NCBI GenBank assembly: GCA_013288815.1
Contig: JABDBD010000006.1
Location: forward strand, 1 to 64,000
Direction: 5' to 3'
From: Gammaproteobacteria bacterium
GTDB lineage: Bacteria; Pseudomonadota; Gammaproteobacteria; DSM-16500
DNA length: 64,000 bases
A model generated the notes under the pieces. The model was not told the origin of the DNA, did no database searches, and worked only from the letters and a program-made list of their open reading frames with translations. The translations under genes were made by a program, and so were the position numbers. This document shows, piece after piece, positions 1 to 7,628 of the stretch. Every line of letters begins with the position of its first letter. Position 1 is the stretch's first letter.

Positions 1-2
1 AG

Positions 3-473
3 CACACAAAGCTGTCGGATGAAATGATACGTAGCTTGGTTTTAATGAAGTTGGAAATGGTAGGGCTCAGAGGAACGCATGATTTTATGCCTAGTGAATT
101 ATCAGGCGGAATGGCAAGAAGAGTTGCTTTGGCGAGAGCTGTTGCTTTAGATCCGAGTTTGATTATGTATGATGAGCCACTATCGGGACAAGATCCAATT
201 ACCAAAGGTGTGTTGCTGAAATTAATTCGAACCCTAAATGACGCGCTTGGTTTAACCAGTATTATTGTTTCTCATGATGTAACAGAAACGCTAAGCATCG
301 CAGATTATGTTTATGTTATCGCTGGTGGGAAGGTGATTGGTCAAGGTGATCCTGCCTCTATTAAACAAAATAAATCTCAAGAGTTACGTCAATTTTTGGA
401 TGGTCTGCCAGATGGTCCCGTACCTTTTCACTATCCTGCGGAACCTTTTATTCAAGATTTAATAGAGAGATAA
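3..473 (+). CDS. mlaF: MlaF, ATPase of the phospholipid transporter (5' end outside window)
   Basis: ATP-binding subunit of the Mla ABC system, which moves phospholipids between the outer and inner membranes to keep the outer membrane asymmetric. The reading frame is open from base 3 with no start, so the gene begins before the window and the Walker A region is missing. Visible are the ABC signature LSGGMARR, the Walker B region [13 protein letters not shown] and the H-loop SHDV. The stop overlaps the start of mlaE by one base. The four following genes (mlaE, D, C, B) confirm the assignment among otherwise similar ABC ATPases. Confidence 0.93.
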   Translation, partial: HTKLSDEMIRSLVLMKLEMVGLRGTHDFMPSELSGGMARRVALARAVALDPSLIMYDEPLSGQDPITKGVLLKLIRTLNDALGLTSIIVSHDVTETLSIADYVYVIAGGKVIGQGDPASIKQNKSQELRQFLDGLPDGPVPFHYPAEPFIQDLIER

Positions 474-1258
474 TGATGATTAGCCACATAGCTAGCTTGG
501 GAAGATGGGGAATGAGTACATTGCAAGAACTTGGTAAGGCCGGACTATTGCTTTACCGCGTCATTTTTCGTTTCCCGAATATTAAAAAAGGATTTGTGTT
601 AACGCTTCAACAAGTGTACGCAGAAGGTGTTTTATCGTTATTAATCATTATCGTGTCAGGATTATTTATTGGGATGGTGGTTGCACTGCAAGGCTATCAC
701 ACGCTAGCTAAGTTTGGAGCAGCTCAACAGCTAGGTCCTTTGGTTGCGTTAAGTGTCACGCGAGAATTAGGGCCGGTAGTGACTGCATTATTGTTTGCAG
801 GAAGAGCGGGTTCGGCGGTCACTGCAGAAATAGGTTTGATGAAAGCAACTGAACAGTTATCGAGTATGGAAATGATGGCAGTCGATCCATTCCACAGAGT
901 GATATCACCACGATTGTGGGGAGGTTTTATTTCAATGCCTCTTTTAACTATTATCTTTAATGCGGTTGCAATATACGGTGCATATTTAGTTGGAGTAAAG
1001 TGGTTAGGGCTGGATGCCGGTGCTTTTTGGTCTAATATGCAAAGCTCTGTCGACTTTCACTTAGATGTTGTCAATGGAATTATTAAGAGTGTTGTATTTG
1101 GCTTCGTTGTCATTTGGATATCTGTTTTTCAAGGCTATGAAACTCCGCCAACCTCGGCGGGAATAGCCGGAGCCACGACTAGAACTGTGGTCTATTCTTC
1201 TTTAGCGATATTGGGATTAGATTTTGTATTAACAACCATGATGATTGGGGGGTGGTGA
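473..1258 (+). CDS. mlaE: MlaE, permease of the phospholipid transporter
   Basis: Integral inner-membrane subunit of the Mla complex, paired with MlaF and MlaD. The 261-residue protein has the usual MlaE length and hydrophobic segments. Its central stretch with [16 protein letters not shown] followed by [12 protein letters not shown] is the hallmark of the MlaE/DUF140 permease family. The ATG overlaps the mlaF stop by one base (TAATG), so translation is probably coupled; a second ATG follows directly. The 3' end overlaps the mlaD start in the same way. Confidence 0.95.
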   Translation: MMISHIASLGRWGMSTLQELGKAGLLLYRVIFRFPNIKKGFVLTLQQVYAEGVLSLLIIIVSGLFIGMVVALQGYHTLAKFGAAQQLGPLVALSVTRELGPVVTALLFAGRAGSAVTAEIGLMKATEQLSSMEMMAVDPFHRVISPRLWGGFISMPLLTIIFNAVAIYGAYLVGVKWLGLDAGAFWSNMQSSVDFHLDVVNGIIKSVVFGFVVIWISVFQGYETPPTSAGIAGATTRTVVYSSLAILGLDFVLTTMMIGGW

Positions 1259-1833
1259 TGATATCCCAACGTGCAATTGAATCGTTCGTAGGATTGTTTT
1301 TGTTAGCATCCATTATTGCTCTATTAACGCTGGCGTTCAAAGTGAGTGGGCTAACCAGTTTTTTTAGGCCTGCAGGATATGATGTCACTGCTGAATTTGA
1401 TGATATTGGTCAGTTGAAAGTACGCTCTCCTGTAAAAATTGGCGGTGTACTTGTGGGTGAAATTTCCAGTATATCGTTAGATCCAACATCCTATAAAGCC
1501 ATTGTAAAATTACATATTGATTCTCGATTTAAGCAAATTCCAGACGACTCTTCAGCTTCTATCTTAACAGCAGGATTATTAGGTGATAATTATATTGCGA
1601 TTAATCCTATGTATAGTGAAAATTATTTAAAAAATGGCGATCAATTGCAAGATACCCATTCAGCTATGATTTTAGAAAAACTCATTGGTCAATTAATTTA
1701 TAAATTAGGAAACATGAATAAAGATTCAAAAGGATCAGACAAGCCGCAATCGACTGAGCCACCCAAAGATGCAAATTCTGCAGAGCTTGAAAAAATAAAA
1801 GATGTAAAAAAACCTGCTGCGCATTCGAATTAA
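1258..1833 (+). CDS. mlaD: MlaD, MCE-domain phospholipid-binding subunit
   Basis: Periplasmic, membrane-anchored subunit of the Mla complex. There is one N-terminal transmembrane helix (about residues 8-27 from the ATG at 1258), then an MCE domain with DIGQLKVRSPVKIGGVLVGEI and the later GLLGDNYIAINP. The C-terminal 40 residues are charged and lysine-rich. Two in-frame GTG codons at 1252 and 1255 could also start the protein. The ATG at 1258, overlapping the mlaE stop by one base like the preceding junction, seems likelier. About 191 residues, close to the E. coli length. Confidence 0.93.
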   Translation: MISQRAIESFVGLFLLASIIALLTLAFKVSGLTSFFRPAGYDVTAEFDDIGQLKVRSPVKIGGVLVGEISSISLDPTSYKAIVKLHIDSRFKQIPDDSSASILTAGLLGDNYIAINPMYSENYLKNGDQLQDTHSAMILEKLIGQLIYKLGNMNKDSKGSDKPQSTEPPKDANSAELEKIKDVKKPAAHSN

Positions 1834-1845
1834 TAGGAGATAGAA

Positions 1846-2469
1846 ATGAAGAGCATAAAGAAAAGTTTAGTTCTAAATGGGTTAATCGTTTTGATGGTGA
1901 CATTGTTCGCGGCGATGCCGAGTTTTGCAGCAACGGATCCTGTTAGCGAGCTCAACTCTATTGCAAATCGATTAATTGATAAATTAAAAGCTCACCAAGC
2001 AACATTAAAAAGCGACCCAAGCTATGTGTATTCAGTCGCCTATCAAGTTGTTGTGCCTTATGCGGCTGTTGATGAAATGACAAGACGAGTATTGCCGCCG
2101 CAAATTTGGAATCAGGCAACTGCTTCGCAACGTTCACGATTTCAAAAGCAATTTATTACCATGCTTGTTCATACCTATGCATCTGCTTTGGCGGATTATA
2201 GTGATCAAACAGTTCATTTTTATCCTGTTAGAGGTGGATATCAAGGTAGGTCAAATATTCAAGTCATGAGTAATATTGAGCGATCAGATGGCCCCGCAAT
2301 TTCTGTTAGCTATCGTCTCGTACAGAGAGGTTCTTCCTGGAGATTATATGATATGAGTGTTGAGGGCGTCAGCATGTTAGAAAGTTTTCGCTCACAATTT
2401 GCAGATGTGTTATCTCAAGGAAATATGGATAGTCTTATTCAAGCGTTACAAGAACATAATGGTCAATAA
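1846..2469 (+). CDS. mlaC: MlaC, periplasmic phospholipid carrier
   Basis: Soluble periplasmic carrier that shuttles phospholipid between the outer-membrane Mla component and the inner-membrane MlaFEDB complex. A Sec signal peptide is clear: basic start MKSIKKS, hydrophobic core, and a cleavage site after PSFA near residue 28. The body matches the MlaC/Ttg2D family in length (207 residues) and has typical pieces such as VVPYAAVDEMTRRVL and the YDMSVEGVSM segment near the C-terminus. An RBS (AGGAGATAG) sits just upstream, 12 bases after mlaD. Confidence 0.93.
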   Translation: MKSIKKSLVLNGLIVLMVTLFAAMPSFAATDPVSELNSIANRLIDKLKAHQATLKSDPSYVYSVAYQVVVPYAAVDEMTRRVLPPQIWNQATASQRSRFQKQFITMLVHTYASALADYSDQTVHFYPVRGGYQGRSNIQVMSNIERSDGPAISVSYRLVQRGSSWRLYDMSVEGVSMLESFRSQFADVLSQGNMDSLIQALQEHNGQ

Positions 2470-2489
2470 ATTTTAAAAGGCTTTTTAGC

Positions 2490-2795
2490 ATGATGCAAAA
2501 AGCACAAATTTTTCAGCAAGAAAATGTATTTTTTGTCACTGGCGAATTGATTTTTTCCACCGTTATGCATATGTGGAAAACCAGTTTGCCATTGTTGAAT
2601 AAAGCAAATGAGTTACATTTTGATTTGTCGAAAGTCAATTCGTGCAATAGTGCAGGAGTTGCATTGATTCTAGAGTGGATGACGTATGCAAAAAAAAATA
2701 ATAAGTCTATTGAGTTTCACAATATCCCTTCTCAGCTAATGTCTATTGTTGCAGTCTCTGGGTTGCAAAGTATATTAAACCCCGTTTTGACTTAA
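2490..2795 (+). CDS. mlaB: MlaB, STAS-domain subunit
   Basis: Small cytoplasmic STAS protein (101 residues) that binds MlaF and supports assembly and activity of the transporter. The core carries the STAS pattern LHFDLSKVNSCNSAGVALILEW, with the conserved Ser-Ala-Gly turn. Position directly after mlaC completes the mlaFEDCB order. A second ATG directly follows the first, so the start could be three bases later. The gene is convergent with the next gene on the minus strand, with only 27 bases between. Confidence 0.88.
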   Translation: MMQKAQIFQQENVFFVTGELIFSTVMHMWKTSLPLLNKANELHFDLSKVNSCNSAGVALILEWMTYAKKNNKSIEFHNIPSQLMSIVAVSGLQSILNPVLT

Positions 2796-2822
2796 CAAGT
2801 AAATGGAGTGTTTTTTTTAGGG

Positions 2823-4997
2823 TTATGTATGGTTATTTTTTCGAGGGTCGTGATGTACGTTATCATCTTGTTTAGTCTGTTCAGGTTCTTCAGGGATGGG
2901 AGGTAAAAAGAAAAGTAAATTAAGCTGCTTTGACGCAGATGGATTGAATAAACCAGTATTATTTGAAATTTTTTCTAATAACTCCGAATAAGCAGCTTCA
3001 TTGTTAGCGGTGACCTTGATAGACATCAATTCCTTTTTAGCAAGCTTAAATAAATTTTTCGCTTGATGAGAGTTTTCTGGAGAGAGCAGTAGTTTTTCTC
3101 CCAGCGTGTTTATGTGGCTTGCTAACTGAAGTGTATAATCAAATCCCAATTTCTCAAATTTTTTATATTGCTCAGAGTCCTCCGCATAAGTATGCTGCAG
3201 CTGGTGTACTCTTGTGGTCGCATCATGATAACGTGTGATAAATTGTTTTGAATCAAATGGGCTTTGTTTAAGTAGTCTGTCAGCTATGCTAATTTGGATG
3301 GCGGCCATATCTTTTTCCACATACTCATTTACGGTTTGTGGGTCTAAGTGGTTTGCCAGCATGCGCAATATGGATTCTGCTTCTAAAAATTTATTTTCCT
3401 GTATTAAGATTGTTGCTTGGTTGCTGAATTTTCGAGATGAACTTTCCATCATGCTGTCAGCTCTTGCTGCATAATTCTCATTAGACGCGAGCAGATTAGG
3501 AGGAATCATTGCGAATATTTTTTTAGCTTCCCTGAAATGTTTGGCCGCTTCTATGAATTGATGATTGTTGATTAATTGCAAACAATGAGAATAGGATGAT
3601 AAAACGTAATGAAGTTGATGTGAATATAAATAATTGGCATCTTTAAAAGGATCAAATATTTCGGTGTAAGTATTAACTGCTAGCCGGCTGTTTAAAACAG
3701 ATTTGCTAAACTCATTATTTTTCCATAGAAGTGCTGCATAGTAAGAATAAGCACTTGCTAAATTATTTTGATGGGAAGCTAGTATTTTTTGTGATGCTGC
3801 GTATCTAAGCGAGTATCTGTCTATTAGTATTTGTTGAATATATTTTTCAATATAGATACTTTTCTTTAGCAAGCGAATCGCATCTAAAAAAAATTCATCG
3901 CCATTTGATGGGTTAGATAATTCTACAGCAACGTGTGCTACAATTTTTTTTACCTGTTTTGAAAGGATTAAAAACGACTCCAGATGTTTATCGTCTTTGG
4001 TAGTGTCGTGTAAACATGCATGCATAGATTTAATATAATAGTTTAAGGCATCATTAGGGTTGTTCTGAGGAACGCATCTGTCGCCAGCCAATTTGTAAAG
4101 CGAACCTAATTCAAAATAATATTCAGCTATTAAACGACTATCATCTTCGCTTCTTTCTTCAGGTGTTGGTATAGATTTTGTGAGGTCATGAATGGCGGAC
4201 TCAAATGATCGAATGGACGCAAGTAAGTTATTGGGGTCTTGATTTAACAATTTGCCTATTGAAAAATGAATAATGGCTCGATTTTTTATATAAACTGAGA
4301 TGTTAGAGAGATCTAAATCCGTTACGTAATTAGGTGATATCATTTGGTATTTTTGTATAGAGGCGTTTAATAAATTAAGTAATATCTGATATTCGTGTTG
4401 ATTTGGTTGCTTCGTATGAATAATGTGTGATACTGCATTTCCTATTTTAGCGGCCATCAATCTTAAATGATCAGCATACTCTTGAGGTTGGACATGTGTG
4501 TGTCTAGCAATAGTAGACAAGCTGTGTAAAGGAGCGTTCGCATTGGCTTGTGTAATCTGATCCATTTTATCGAGTATAAAATGTTTTTCATCTTCGTCAG
4601 TTAATTGAGATAATAAATCTTCTCCATTTTTTTTAATATCATTTATGAGATTGTATGCGTCATCTATGCTGAATATGTCATGAGTCGTTGAAAGTTTTTT
4701 GTTGTTGACTTCCATCAGCACATTTTTAAAAAAATCATTGTTAATCAGCGTAGTCATACGAGCCAGTAGTTTTGTTTTATCACCATCTGTCCAGTCAGTT
4801 GTTCCTCTAGCAAGTATATGTTTTAAAAATTTAATGTAATTTGCTCGAGTTAACTCATTCGCGTCTTTCCTTGCTTTTAGTGTTGCGTTTTTCATATGAT
4901 TTTTGAAAGAATTATCAGGCGTAGGGATTTGATAGGTTGAGACCTTCGTTAACAATCGATAGAAAAATAATAATTTTCTAACATATTCATTTTTCAT
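2823..4997 (-). CDS. Large alpha-helical TPR-like protein of unknown function
   Basis: Function not recognised. The 724-residue product has no signal peptide or membrane segment and looks almost entirely helical. Several stretches have a TPR-like rhythm of small and aromatic residues: around residues 245-330 (YYFELGSLYKLAGD, ALNYYIKSMHACL), 400-450 (NLASAYSYYAALLWKNNEF) and 470-570 (HQFIEAAKHFREAKKIF). The last 30 residues are polar, with a PEEPEQTKQDD patch that recalls the acidic C-terminal signals of Dot/Icm effectors; this link is inference. No operon partner: mlaB converges on it and upstream is a 560-base gap. No enzyme motif seen. Confidence 0.7.
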   Translation of the reverse strand: MKNEYVRKLLFFYRLLTKVSTYQIPTPDNSFKNHMKNATLKARKDANELTRANYIKFLKHILARGTTDWTDGDKTKLLARMTTLINNDFFKNVLMEVNNKKLSTTHDIFSIDDAYNLINDIKKNGEDLLSQLTDEDEKHFILDKMDQITQANANAPLHSLSTIARHTHVQPQEYADHLRLMAAKIGNAVSHIIHTKQPNQHEYQILLNLLNASIQKYQMISPNYVTDLDLSNISVYIKNRAIIHFSIGKLLNQDPNNLLASIRSFESAIHDLTKSIPTPEERSEDDSRLIAEYYFELGSLYKLAGDRCVPQNNPNDALNYYIKSMHACLHDTTKDDKHLESFLILSKQVKKIVAHVAVELSNPSNGDEFFLDAIRLLKKSIYIEKYIQQILIDRYSLRYAASQKILASHQNNLASAYSYYAALLWKNNEFSKSVLNSRLAVNTYTEIFDPFKDANYLYSHQLHYVLSSYSHCLQLINNHQFIEAAKHFREAKKIFAMIPPNLLASNENYAARADSMMESSSRKFSNQATILIQENKFLEAESILRMLANHLDPQTVNEYVEKDMAAIQISIADRLLKQSPFDSKQFITRYHDATTRVHQLQHTYAEDSEQYKKFEKLGFDYTLQLASHINTLGEKLLLSPENSHQAKNLFKLAKKELMSIKVTANNEAAYSELLEKISNNTGLFNPSASKQLNLLFFLPPIPEEPEQTKQDDNVHHDPRKNNHT

Positions 4998-5557
4998 AGA
5001 ATGCTCAGTTTATTACTTCCTGTTATCAGTATAGTTGATAAATTGAAATTTATGTTTTGATGCTATTTTTAGTTAATGTTTTCAATATCTTATCAACCTA
5101 TCTGCATTCAAAACCATAGGATGAGGTTAGGTTAATAGAGTTTTTAAAAAAACATAAATAGTAATGTTGTATTCGATAGTTCAGCAAAATTTATTGGGTG
5201 ATAATAGCGCATTTGGATTGATTGATATAGAATGAGAAAATAATAGGGTCTGTTGACAATTGGTTTTCGGATTCCAAAAAGGCTCAGAAATGTCAGATTT
5301 TTGTGGCCCGGAGCGAAAAAACCGGAGGCGTGCTTTAAAGCACGCTGAGGATTTTTGAGTGAGGAAGCGCAAAAAGATGGCATTTATGAGCTTTTTTGGG
5401 GCCGAAAACCAATTGTCAACAGACCCTAAACGTCATATGCTAAAAATATGATTGAGTTTAAGGGGAAAAATCACAAAGAGTTAGTGAGTGGATTTCTGTG
5501 TAGGGCTATTTTTTTTGTGTTACTAAATGTTTAGCAATTCGCCAACTGCAGGATCAT
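4998..5557. other. 560-base gene-free gap
   Basis: Apart from the palindromic element at 5244-5428, this AT-rich stretch shows no convincing gene. Short open frames inside it are products of the palindrome. It holds the 5' region of the leftward TPR-like gene and the promoter region of the rightward kinase at 5558. I could not pick a promoter with confidence. Confidence 0.7.
5244..5428. mobile_element. Palindromic MITE-like element, TA-flanked, about 185 bp
   Basis: Perfect 27-bp terminal inverted repeats lie at 5244-5270 and 5402-5428, starting TAGGGTCTGTTGAC. The two halves between them are also imperfectly complementary, down to an 18-bp perfect palindrome at 5328-5345 (GCGTGCTTTAAAGCACGC) at the exact centre. 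The whole unit could fold into one long hairpin. A TA dinucleotide at each end fits the target duplication of IS630/Tc1-mariner-type transposases, which would mobilise it in trans. No transposase is encoded. The family link is inference from the ends; the palindrome is seen directly. Confidence 0.85.
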
Positions 5558-6688
5558 ATGACAACTATGTTTACTACATATAATGTAAGCGCTGACAGTC
5601 ATTTACAAGATTTTACAGAATGGAATCCAAATCCCATTATCGGAATCAATTTAACAGGCGATGTTATTTATCTCAATCTAGCAGCGCGTGCGCAATTTCC
5701 AAATCTTATTAGCATGGGAGCTAAACACCCGATTCTAGCGGGATTAATGGAGCAAATTGTTAATCTGGCGAGTGTGCAAGGTGAATTTGTTGTCTTCTTT
5801 CGAGAAATCACCTATTTCGGTAATATTTACGAGCAGCAAATATTTTCTCTTTCAGAAAAAAATTCTATTTTCATTTATGTGAATGATGTGACAGCACGCA
5901 AAAATGCGGAATATGAAAAGAATAAGCAGCTAAAAATCAATTTAGAACTTGAAAAGCAAAATAAATTAATAATAGAAGCCTACCGTTTAAAAAGCGAATT
6001 TTTAGAGAACATGTCTCACGAATTGCGTACTCCACTGAATGCCGTTATTGGATTTTCTGAATTAATATATGCAAAAGATTTAGGACCTACGACCGAAGCA
6101 CAAAACGATGCGCTAAAGGATATTTTGGTAAACGCAAAAAATTTATTGCGCATCATTGAAGACTTGTTAGATATTGCTGATGCTGAATCCAACAAAATGG
6201 AATTTAATTCTGAAGAAATTAATATAAAAAAATTACTGAGTGAAATGATCGATAACTTTCGTTCTTTATTAGATAAAAAACAAATTCAGTTGACGACGGC
6301 TATCGACGAACATATTGCGATTGTATATCTTGACCCCATGCGATTTAAACAAGTTTTATATAATTATTTATCTAACGCACTTAAATTTATTCCAGACAAA
6401 GGTTCTGTTCAGGTTCGTATCTTTCCTGAAAAAACGTCACAGTTTCGTTTAGAAATTGAAGATGATGGAGGAGGTATAGCAGCTGAAGATATCAAAAAAC
6501 TTTTTATTCCGTTTCAACAGTTAGATTCCAGCATGTCAAAAAAATATTCGGGTACCGGATTGGGTTTATCATTAACTAAGTATATTGTTGAGGCGCAAGG
6601 CGGAGAAGTTGGAGCAATATGTACTTCTCATAAAAATATTTTTTATGCTGTCTTACCACGCCAACATCAGCCTAATACAAAACGCTAA
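5558..6688 (+). CDS. PAS-domain histidine kinase
   Basis: Cytoplasmic sensor kinase of 376 residues without membrane segments. Residues 15-125 form a PAS-like sensory domain starting with FTEWNPNPIIGIN and ending with YVNDVTARKNAE. A short coiled coil leads into the HisKA domain, with the H-box MSHELRTPLN (His154). An HATPase domain follows: N-box NYLSNALKFIP, G1 EDDGGGIA and G2 GTGLGLSL. It lacks a receiver domain, so it must pass phosphate to a separate regulator. The sensory domain is closely similar to that of the kinase at 14565, at the other end of the chemosensory cluster. RBS GCAGGA lies four bases before the ATG. Confidence 0.92.
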   Translation: MTTMFTTYNVSADSHLQDFTEWNPNPIIGINLTGDVIYLNLAARAQFPNLISMGAKHPILAGLMEQIVNLASVQGEFVVFFREITYFGNIYEQQIFSLSEKNSIFIYVNDVTARKNAEYEKNKQLKINLELEKQNKLIIEAYRLKSEFLENMSHELRTPLNAVIGFSELIYAKDLGPTTEAQNDALKDILVNAKNLLRIIEDLLDIADAESNKMEFNSEEINIKKLLSEMIDNFRSLLDKKQIQLTTAIDEHIAIVYLDPMRFKQVLYNYLSNALKFIPDKGSVQVRIFPEKTSQFRLEIEDDGGGIAAEDIKKLFIPFQQLDSSMSKKYSGTGLGLSLTKYIVEAQGGEVGAICTSHKNIFYAVLPRQHQPNTKR

Positions 6689-6814
6689 AGCTAGATAAAA
6701 TATACACTTAATTTCAAAATTAGCTCGATTAATATGCTTTTTTGTCATTGGTATTTCATTTGTCATTCAAGTAGCATAAGATTATAGGTTGTAAGTTGAG
6801 CAAAGGAATAGCTC

Positions 6815-7624
6815 ATGATAAGCATGCCAATGTTTAACACACATCCAGCTAAACGTATTGCTTTTGTTCATCACAAAGGTGGTACTGGCAAAACTACCTC
6901 ATGCCTGAATATTGCTGGTTGGCTTAATAAACTGAACCAGAAAGTGTTAGTCTTAGATTTAGATCCACAAGGCAACGCTACAACAGGGTTGGGTGTCGAT
7001 ATTAAATCAGTCACAACATCTATCGCAGATGTTATTTTTGATAAAGCAAATATAGAAGACGCTATCCTTGAAACGCACTCTGGTATTTACTTAATTCCCG
7101 CTGCTTTAAATTTATTAGAAGCAGAAATAGAGTTAGCTTACCAATCGAATCCATCTGTGTTACTACGACATAAGATGCCAACGCTGGATAAACAATTTGA
7201 TTTTATTCTGATTGACTCCCCGCCTGGATCGGGGTTGCTCATGATTAATAGTATTGTCGCAGCCAAAAATATTATTGTTCCTTTGGACTCAGGTGTTTTT
7301 GGATTTGAAACGCTATTAACACTAAAAATACTACTGCAAGATATTCAACAAAAACATGATACTGAAATTAATATAGTGATGACACTTTTAAAGAACTTTT
7401 CAGCATCTTTCTTTGACCATGGTTTAACTAAAAATATGAAGAAATGGGTTGAAGAATTCTTCTCAGAAAATGCGTTTGAAAACTGTAGAGTTTGTACTAT
7501 TCCTTTCTCTAAAAAAATTTATCAAGCTCAATATTTAGGTCTGCCTATTTCGCATTATGCACCCTTGGCAAGGGTGGGAAGAGCCTATCGACGTATTGCA
7601 AAAGAAATCCTTGAAGGGAGTTAA
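6815..7624 (+). CDS. ParA/Soj-type ATPase of the chemosensory cluster
   Basis: Member of the ParA/MinD family of positioning ATPases (269 residues). The deviant Walker A motif KGGTGKTT, with its signature lysine, is at about residues 22-29. [12 protein letters not shown] and the Walker B segment [10 protein letters not shown] follow. No ParB or parS-like partner is seen, and the gene sits directly before a soluble chemoreceptor gene. This resembles the setting of PpfA of Rhodobacter sphaeroides and ParC of Vibrio, which position chemoreceptor arrays, so a role in array placement is the best inference. RBS AAAGGA precedes the ATG. Confidence 0.92.
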   Translation: MISMPMFNTHPAKRIAFVHHKGGTGKTTSCLNIAGWLNKLNQKVLVLDLDPQGNATTGLGVDIKSVTTSIADVIFDKANIEDAILETHSGIYLIPAALNLLEAEIELAYQSNPSVLLRHKMPTLDKQFDFILIDSPPGSGLLMINSIVAAKNIIVPLDSGVFGFETLLTLKILLQDIQQKHDTEINIVMTLLKNFSASFFDHGLTKNMKKWVEEFFSENAFENCRVCTIPFSKKIYQAQYLGLPISHYAPLARVGRAYRRIAKEILEGS

Positions 7625-7628
7625 TATT

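Noticed and set aside
5144-5383. Minus-strand open frames in the gap after the TPR-like gene
   Set aside because: They lie mainly inside the palindromic element and have no RBS, domain or codon pattern of a gene.
7557-7628. Upstream extension of the chemoreceptor start
   Set aside because: It overlaps the parA coding region in another frame; the ATG at 7629 has an RBS and a normal N-terminus.
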